From: CAYWBI01 sp964456445
GTDB lineage: Bacteria; Calditrichota; Calditrichia; Calditrichales; J004
Assembly: GCA_964456445.1 (NCBI GenBank)
Contig: CAYWBI010000134.1
Span: 1 to 10,448 of the forward strand
Direction of reading: 5' to 3'
DNA: 10,448 nucleotides
The stretch's first letter is position 1; the number at the start of each line of letters is the position of its first letter. Positions 7,294-10,448 of the stretch are shown one piece after another. Made by a program: the position numbers and the translations under genes. The notes below the pieces were generated by a model that was not told the DNA's origin, searched no databases, and saw only the letters and a program-made list of their open reading frames with translations.

Positions 7294-8931
7294 ATGCATT
7301 TTTCAGCTTTCGATTATGGTGTATTTATCGGTTACATAGTTTTTATCATCGGGCTTGGCCTGTGGGTTTCGCGTACTAAAAAGGGCCATGAGAAGAATTC
7401 TGAGGATTACTTTTTGGCCAGCAAGGCCCTGCCCTGGTGGGCCATCGGCGCCTCGCTGATCGCGGCCAATATTTCGGCGGAACAATTTATCGGCATGTCC
7501 GGATCGGGTTTTGCCATTGGCCTGGCCATCGCGTCTTACGAATGGATGGCTGCGTTAACCCTGATCATCGTGGGAAAATACTTTTTACCAATCTTTATCG
7601 AAAAGAAGCTGTACACCATACCGGAGTTTATCGAGCAGCGCTTTAGCACTAATTTAAAAACCATTCTTGCTGTCTTTTGGGTCGCCTTGTTTATTTTTGT
7701 AAACCTGACTTCCGTGTTGTTTCTTGGCGGCAAGGCCATCGATACCATCGTTGGAACGGGTGATGGTGGTATGACCTTTTACGCCATCCTGATGCTGGCC
7801 TTTATTGCAGCGGCCTATTCGCTTTATGGGGGATTGTCGGCTGTGGCCTGGACGGATATTTTGCAGGTGGCCTTGCTGGTTGTGGGTGGATTAATTACCT
7901 CGGTCATGGCATTGAACGCGGTTACCCCCGACGGTGGGGTTTTGCATGGGTTGGAGCATATCCTTGCCGTTGCGCCTGAGAAATTTCACATGATTTTGAG
8001 CCGGGATAACCCGCAGTATTTTAATCTGCCCGGGATCGCCGTTCTTATCGGTGGGATGTGGGTGGCGAATTTGTATTATTGGGGATTTAATCAATACATC
8101 ATTCAAAGAACGCTTGCAGCGAAATCCTTAAAAGAGGCACAACGCGGGATTGCCTTCGCCGCATTTCTAAAACTGATTATTCCGCTGCTGGTGGTCGTTC
8201 CGGGCATCGTGGCCTTTGTCATGTTTAGTCAACCCCATGGTACCGCGATAATCGATGGCGTGCAACAGGCTTTTCTAAAAACAGGTGGCGCAATAAATTA
8301 TGACAAAGCCTATCCCTGGTTGATCAGTAAATTTGTTCCGGTCGGTTTTAAGGGGCTGGTGCTGGCCGCTCTCACCGCGGCGATTGTTTCGTCGCTGGCA
8401 TCCATGCTCAATTCCACTTCGACCATATTCACCATGGATATCTACAAACCCTATTTTAATAAAAAATCAACGGAGAAAAACCTGGTCCGTGTGGGACGTA
8501 TTACCGCTTCGGTTGCCCTGGTTATTGCGGTTCTATTAGCGCCGGTGATGGGCAATATTCCACAAATGTTTCAGTATATTCAGGAATATACCGGCTTGGT
8601 CAGCCCGGGCATTCTGGCTGTATTTGTGATGGGTTTGTTCTGGAAAAAAACCACCAACAAGGCGGCAATCATCGGCGTACTCTCATCCATTCTGGTTGCC
8701 CTGCTTTTAAAAAGTCCGGCCGTAAACCTGCCCTTTATGGATCAGATGCTTTATACCCTGCTTATCACCATGGTCATTATTGTCGGTGTGAGCCTGACCA
8801 CTGCGGAAAGTATAGATGACCCGCGGGGAATATCGCTCACTGCCGCAACTTTTAAAACCGGCGAAATATTCAATATCAGCGCTTACGCCATAATGCTTAT
8901 TCTGGTGATCTTATACACGGTTTTCTGGTGA
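7294..8931 (+). CDS. Sodium/sugar symporter, SSS family (SLC5), vSGLT-like
   Basis: A 545-residue inner-membrane protein of the solute:sodium symporter family (LeuT fold, expected 14 helices), predicted to import glucose or galactose with Na+. Long stretches match my memory of Vibrio parahaemolyticus vSGLT almost residue for residue, including GASLIAANISAEQFIGMSGS, GLAIASYEWM, WVANLYYWGFNQYIIQRTLA, AAIVSSLASMLNST and FQYIQEYTGLVSPGILAVF. The residues that bind sugar in vSGLT appear conserved: Gln64, Glu83, Asn259, Lys293 and Gln430 here. So do the paired serines (366-367) of the Na2 sodium site. Length and the DPRGIS...YTVFW C-terminal region also agree. AGGGG at 7284-7288 lies 5 bases before the ATG. 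The gene follows GH3 by 36 bases and overlaps the GH5 start by 4, so it most likely takes up the monosaccharide released by these hydrolases. Glucose is inferred from context. Confidence 0.93.
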   Translation: MHFSAFDYGVFIGYIVFIIGLGLWVSRTKKGHEKNSEDYFLASKALPWWAIGASLIAANISAEQFIGMSGSGFAIGLAIASYEWMAALTLIIVGKYFLPIFIEKKLYTIPEFIEQRFSTNLKTILAVFWVALFIFVNLTSVLFLGGKAIDTIVGTGDGGMTFYAILMLAFIAAAYSLYGGLSAVAWTDILQVALLVVGGLITSVMALNAVTPDGGVLHGLEHILAVAPEKFHMILSRDNPQYFNLPGIAVLIGGMWVANLYYWGFNQYIIQRTLAAKSLKEAQRGIAFAAFLKLIIPLLVVVPGIVAFVMFSQPHGTAIIDGVQQAFLKTGGAINYDKAYPWLISKFVPVGFKGLVLAALTAAIVSSLASMLNSTSTIFTMDIYKPYFNKKSTEKNLVRVGRITASVALVIAVLLAPVMGNIPQMFQYIQEYTGLVSPGILAVFVMGLFWKKTTNKAAIIGVLSSILVALLLKSPAVNLPFMDQMLYTLLITMVIIVGVSLTTAESIDDPRGISLTAATFKTGEIFNISAYAIMLILVILYTVFW

Positions 8932-9971
8932 GAACCTGTTTTTTAATATCGATCCTGGCCTGTTTCTGGCTGACGGGCTGTGCGGCCAATCCGCTGACGG
9001 ATAAAACACCACCGGACAAAGTTTTGCCCAAGCCGGACCCCTTTGTCCGGAATAAATTATTGGCCAAAAGTATCAATCTCGGTAATTTTCTGGAAGCGCC
9101 CAACGAGGGCGACTGGGGGGTTACACTTAAAGCGTCCTATTTTGATTCGATTGCCGCCAGGGGTTTTAGCGCTGTGCGTATTCCGGTACGTTTTTCCGCG
9201 CACACCGAGCTGGACTCGCCTTTTACCATTGACGCCGATTTTATGGACCGAGTTGTCTGGGCAGTGGATCAGGCCGAAAAAAATAATTTGGCGTCCATCG
9301 TTGATTTACACCATTATCAGGAAATATTTGCCACACCGCAAAAGGAGAAAACAAAATTCCTGTCTCTATGGCGACAAATTTCCACCCGTTTTAAAGATTA
9401 CCCGGCATCTGTATTTTATGAGATTTTAAACGAACCGCATGATAAACTGGATGCCGATATCTGGAATGGATTTCTGGCCGAGGCCATAACAGTAATCCGT
9501 TCGATTGATACGTTGCACACGGTGATCGTTGGGACAGCGGGTTGGGGCGGATTGTCTGCGCTGAACACGCTTGTTGTTCCGGTCTCTGAGGAAAATGCCA
9601 TTGTGACGGTGCATTATTATGAGCCGTTCCATTTTACCCATCAGGGCGCGGAATGGGTGGACGATAGCGATGCCTGGCTGGGTACCCAGTGGCAGGGGAC
9701 CGCCGATGAAAAAAATAAAATTGTACTGGATTTCTTCAAGGTGGAGGCCTGGGGGCTGGAACATAAGCGGCCCTTATTTCTTGGCGAGTTTGGCGCCTAC
9801 CACAAAGCCGACATGGATTCCCGTGTGCGTTGGACTTCTTTTATCGTGCAAACGGCCCAAGCGGACAGCATGGGCTGGGCTTACTGGGAGTTTGCCTCGG
9901 GTTTTGGAGCGTACGACCCTCAAACCGATACCTGGCGTATGCCTTTGCTCCGGGCCCTGATACCTGAGTGA
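8928..9971 (+). CDS. GH5 endo-beta-glucanase lipoprotein (subfamily 25-like)
   Basis: A 347-residue enzyme that closely resembles Thermotoga maritima Cel5A (GH5_25), a family acting on beta-1,4-glucans, mixed-linkage glucan and, in some members, mannan. It starts at a GTG that overlaps the symporter stop (GTGA). No good ribosome-binding site precedes it and the next in-frame ATG is far inside the domain, so translation is probably coupled. The GTG start also restores a clean signal with lipobox LTGC (lipidated Cys18). The barrel shows INLGNFLEAPNEGDWG at ~49-64, AVRIP with Arg84, VDLHHY with His128-His129, YEILNEPHD with acid/base E169, VHYYEPF, HQGAEWV, FLGEFGAY with nucleophile E287, and WAYWEFASGFGAYD near the end. 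All expected GH5 catalytic residues are present and the length is normal. It is probably anchored at the envelope (outer membrane is likely since Ala follows Cys18) and trims glucan for the GH3 enzyme. Confidence 0.93.
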   Translation: MRTCFLISILACFWLTGCAANPLTDKTPPDKVLPKPDPFVRNKLLAKSINLGNFLEAPNEGDWGVTLKASYFDSIAARGFSAVRIPVRFSAHTELDSPFTIDADFMDRVVWAVDQAEKNNLASIVDLHHYQEIFATPQKEKTKFLSLWRQISTRFKDYPASVFYEILNEPHDKLDADIWNGFLAEAITVIRSIDTLHTVIVGTAGWGGLSALNTLVVPVSEENAIVTVHYYEPFHFTHQGAEWVDDSDAWLGTQWQGTADEKNKIVLDFFKVEAWGLEHKRPLFLGEFGAYHKADMDSRVRWTSFIVQTAQADSMGWAYWEFASGFGAYDPQTDTWRMPLLRALIPE

Positions 9972-10019
9972 AAAGGGAAAGTAATTAATAATTAATAATG
10001 ACCAATTACAAATTACTAA
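9972..10019 (+). other. AT-rich spacer with imperfect inverted and direct repeats
   Basis: This spacer after the GH5 stop contains a short direct repeat (TAATTAATAATTAATAAT) and inverted arms AGTAATT (9980-9986) and AATTACT (10011-10017). The stems are AT-only and no T-run follows, so I do not call it an intrinsic terminator. It marks the left boundary of the tandem array. Confidence 0.5.
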
Positions 10020-10080
10020 TTTTCGTTTGCTCTGTAGATTTATTGTACAAGATCAAAACATGGATATGGTATTTTGGAGC

Positions 10081-10099
10081 GAATCGACTGTGTCGATTC
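10081..10099. repeat. Palindrome in repeat unit 1
   Basis: Perfect 8-base arms GAATCGAC and GTCGATTC are separated by TGT. A short poly-A, not a T-run, follows on the + strand, so it is not a standard terminator in this orientation. Confidence 0.8.
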
Positions 10100-10192
10100 A
10101 AAACTACCGCAATGGAAGAATGGCGGGGGATAGGAAAAAATTATGTACCGCTTGTCTTTGTTTGCTCTGTAGAATTATTGTACAAGATCAAA

Positions 10193-10211
10193 GCATCGAC
10201 ACAGTCGATGC
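10193..10211. repeat. First palindrome in repeat unit 2 (inverse-orientation core)
   Basis: Perfect 8-base arms GCATCGAC and GTCGATGC surround ACA. The core ATCGACACAG is the reverse complement of CTGTGTCGAT found in the neighbouring palindromes, so unit 2 carries the motif in both orientations. Confidence 0.78.
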
Positions 10212-10225
10212 GGTCCAAAAAAAGC

Positions 10226-10244
10226 GAATCGACTGTGTCGGTTC
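10226..10244. repeat. Second palindrome in repeat unit 2 (one-base variant)
   Basis: Arms GAATCGAC and GTCGGTTC around TGT. The single A-to-G difference from units 1 and 3 would still allow a G-U pair in RNA. Confidence 0.72.
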
Positions 10245-10336
10245 AAAAGTACCGTAATGGAAGAATGAAACGGATTAGTAAAAAATCATAAAACACCAAT
10301 TTTCGCATACATATAAATTTTTGGTATAAGAACAAA

Positions 10337-10378
10337 GCATCGACACAGTATTTTGGAGCGAATCGACTGTGTCGATTC
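10337..10378. repeat. Nested hairpins in repeat unit 3
   Basis: The short palindrome GAATCGAC-TGT-GTCGATTC lies at 10360-10378. In addition, ATCGACACAG at 10339-10348 is the perfect reverse complement of CTGTGTCGAT at 10367-10376, giving a longer alternative 10-base stem with an 18-base loop. The two structures exclude each other. Confidence 0.72.
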
Positions 10379-10448
10379 AAAACTACCGCAATGGAAGAAT
10401 GGCGGGGGCTAAGGAATAAACTATGTACCACTTGTCTTCGTTTGCTCG

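Larger units (their letters stand above)
10020..10448. repeat. Tandem repeat array, ~137-143 bp units, with palindromes; continues past the window
   Basis: Three units are visible, starting near 10020, 10157 and 10300, and a fourth begins at about 10437 (TTCGTTTGCTCG at the window end). Shared blocks are TTTGCTCTGTAGA (10026 and 10161, truncated at 10441), GTACAAGATCAAA (units 1-2), AAGCATCGACACAG (10191 and 10335), GCGAATCGACTGTGTCG (10079, 10224 and 10358), ACCGCAATGGAAGAATGGCG (units 1 and 3, with a variant in unit 2), and TATGTACC(G/A)CTTGTCTT (10143 and 10422). Units 1 and 3 agree best downstream of the palindrome, while units 1 and 2 agree best upstream of it, giving a mosaic pattern. 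The stretch has no convincing gene: its short open frames change frame between units. It may be a dispersed intergenic repeat, a miniature element or structured RNA; none of these can be decided here. Confidence 0.85.

Noticed and set aside
6817..7299. 160-codon open frame on the - strand
   Set aside because: It lies antisense to the 3' end of a strongly supported GH3 gene and its product has no recognisable domain or signal.
10081..10104. Rho-independent terminator for the operon
   Set aside because: The stem is short with modest GC, and no T-run follows it on the + strand; the same hairpin recurs in each repeat unit, so it belongs to the array.
10027..10291. Short + strand open frames across the repeat units (76 and 97 codons)
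   Set aside because: They span unit boundaries, the peptide repeats FVCSV(D/E)LLYKIK for one block and then changes frame, and no ribosome-binding site precedes them. The conservation is at DNA level (palindromes), not protein level.
10243..10431. 62-codon open frame on the - strand in the repeat array
   Set aside because: It crosses the palindromes, has no family resemblance or ribosome-binding site, and the matching frame is not kept in the other units.
10020..10448. CRISPR array
   Set aside because: Unit length is ~140 bp with similarity along nearly the whole unit rather than short identical repeats with unique spacers of constant length, and no cas gene is in view.

Overview
The window is a single block of seven genes, all on the + strand, followed by about 475 bases of tandem repeat with no gene. 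The organism looks like a Gram-negative bacterium of the Fibrobacteres-Chlorobi-Bacteroidetes (FCB) superphylum, probably outside Bacteroidetes proper (Calditrichaeota-, Ignavibacteria- or KSB1-like). This rests on the NYPNPFNPAT-type type IX secretion (T9SS) sorting domain, the VPNPY/FlgD-like C-terminus of the first protein, a PorV/PorQ-family outer-membrane protein, and the absence of any SusC/SusD pair in view. The phylum is an inference and cannot be fixed from the sequence alone.

Layout: (1) 1-650, the C-terminal end of a large exported protein with a FlgD/T9SS-like tail; (2) 661-1719, a PorV/PorQ-family outer-membrane beta-barrel; (3) 1731-3209, a SurA/PpiC-like lipoprotein with a degenerate parvulin core; (4) 3206-5005, a secreted multidomain GH16 lichenase-like beta-glucanase whose catalytic domain is circularly permuted as in Fibrobacter succinogenes lichenase; (5) 5026-7257, a periplasmic GH3 beta-glucosidase/exoglucanase; (6) 7294-8931, a sodium/sugar symporter that closely matches vSGLT of Vibrio; (7) 8928-9971, a GH5 (subfamily 25-like) endoglucanase lipoprotein; (8) 9972-10448, an AT-rich leader and then a tandem array of ~137-143 bp units carrying TCGAC..GTCGA palindromes, which runs off the window.

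The seven genes are spaced by -4 to about +36 bases, with two 4-base stop/start overlaps (ATGA at 3206, GTGA at 8928) and no visible internal terminator, so they are probably one operon. The inferred working model is a compact route for mixed-linkage beta-1,3-1,4-glucan or a related beta-glucan. The GH16 enzyme is exported by T9SS and cuts the polymer outside the cell. The GH5 lipoprotein cuts polymer or oligomers at the envelope. The GH3 enzyme releases glucose in the periplasm, and the Na+ symporter takes it up. The first three genes encode envelope proteins (T9SS cargo, PorV-like barrel, periplasmic folding factor) that plausibly help secrete or hold this machinery.

The points most worth a second look are the natural circular permutation of the GH16 domain fused to Ig-like, malectin-like and T9SS domains, the joining of a SusCD-less glucan locus to PorV-like and SurA-like genes, the parvulin domain without its usual histidines, and the palindrome-bearing tandem array at the right edge.
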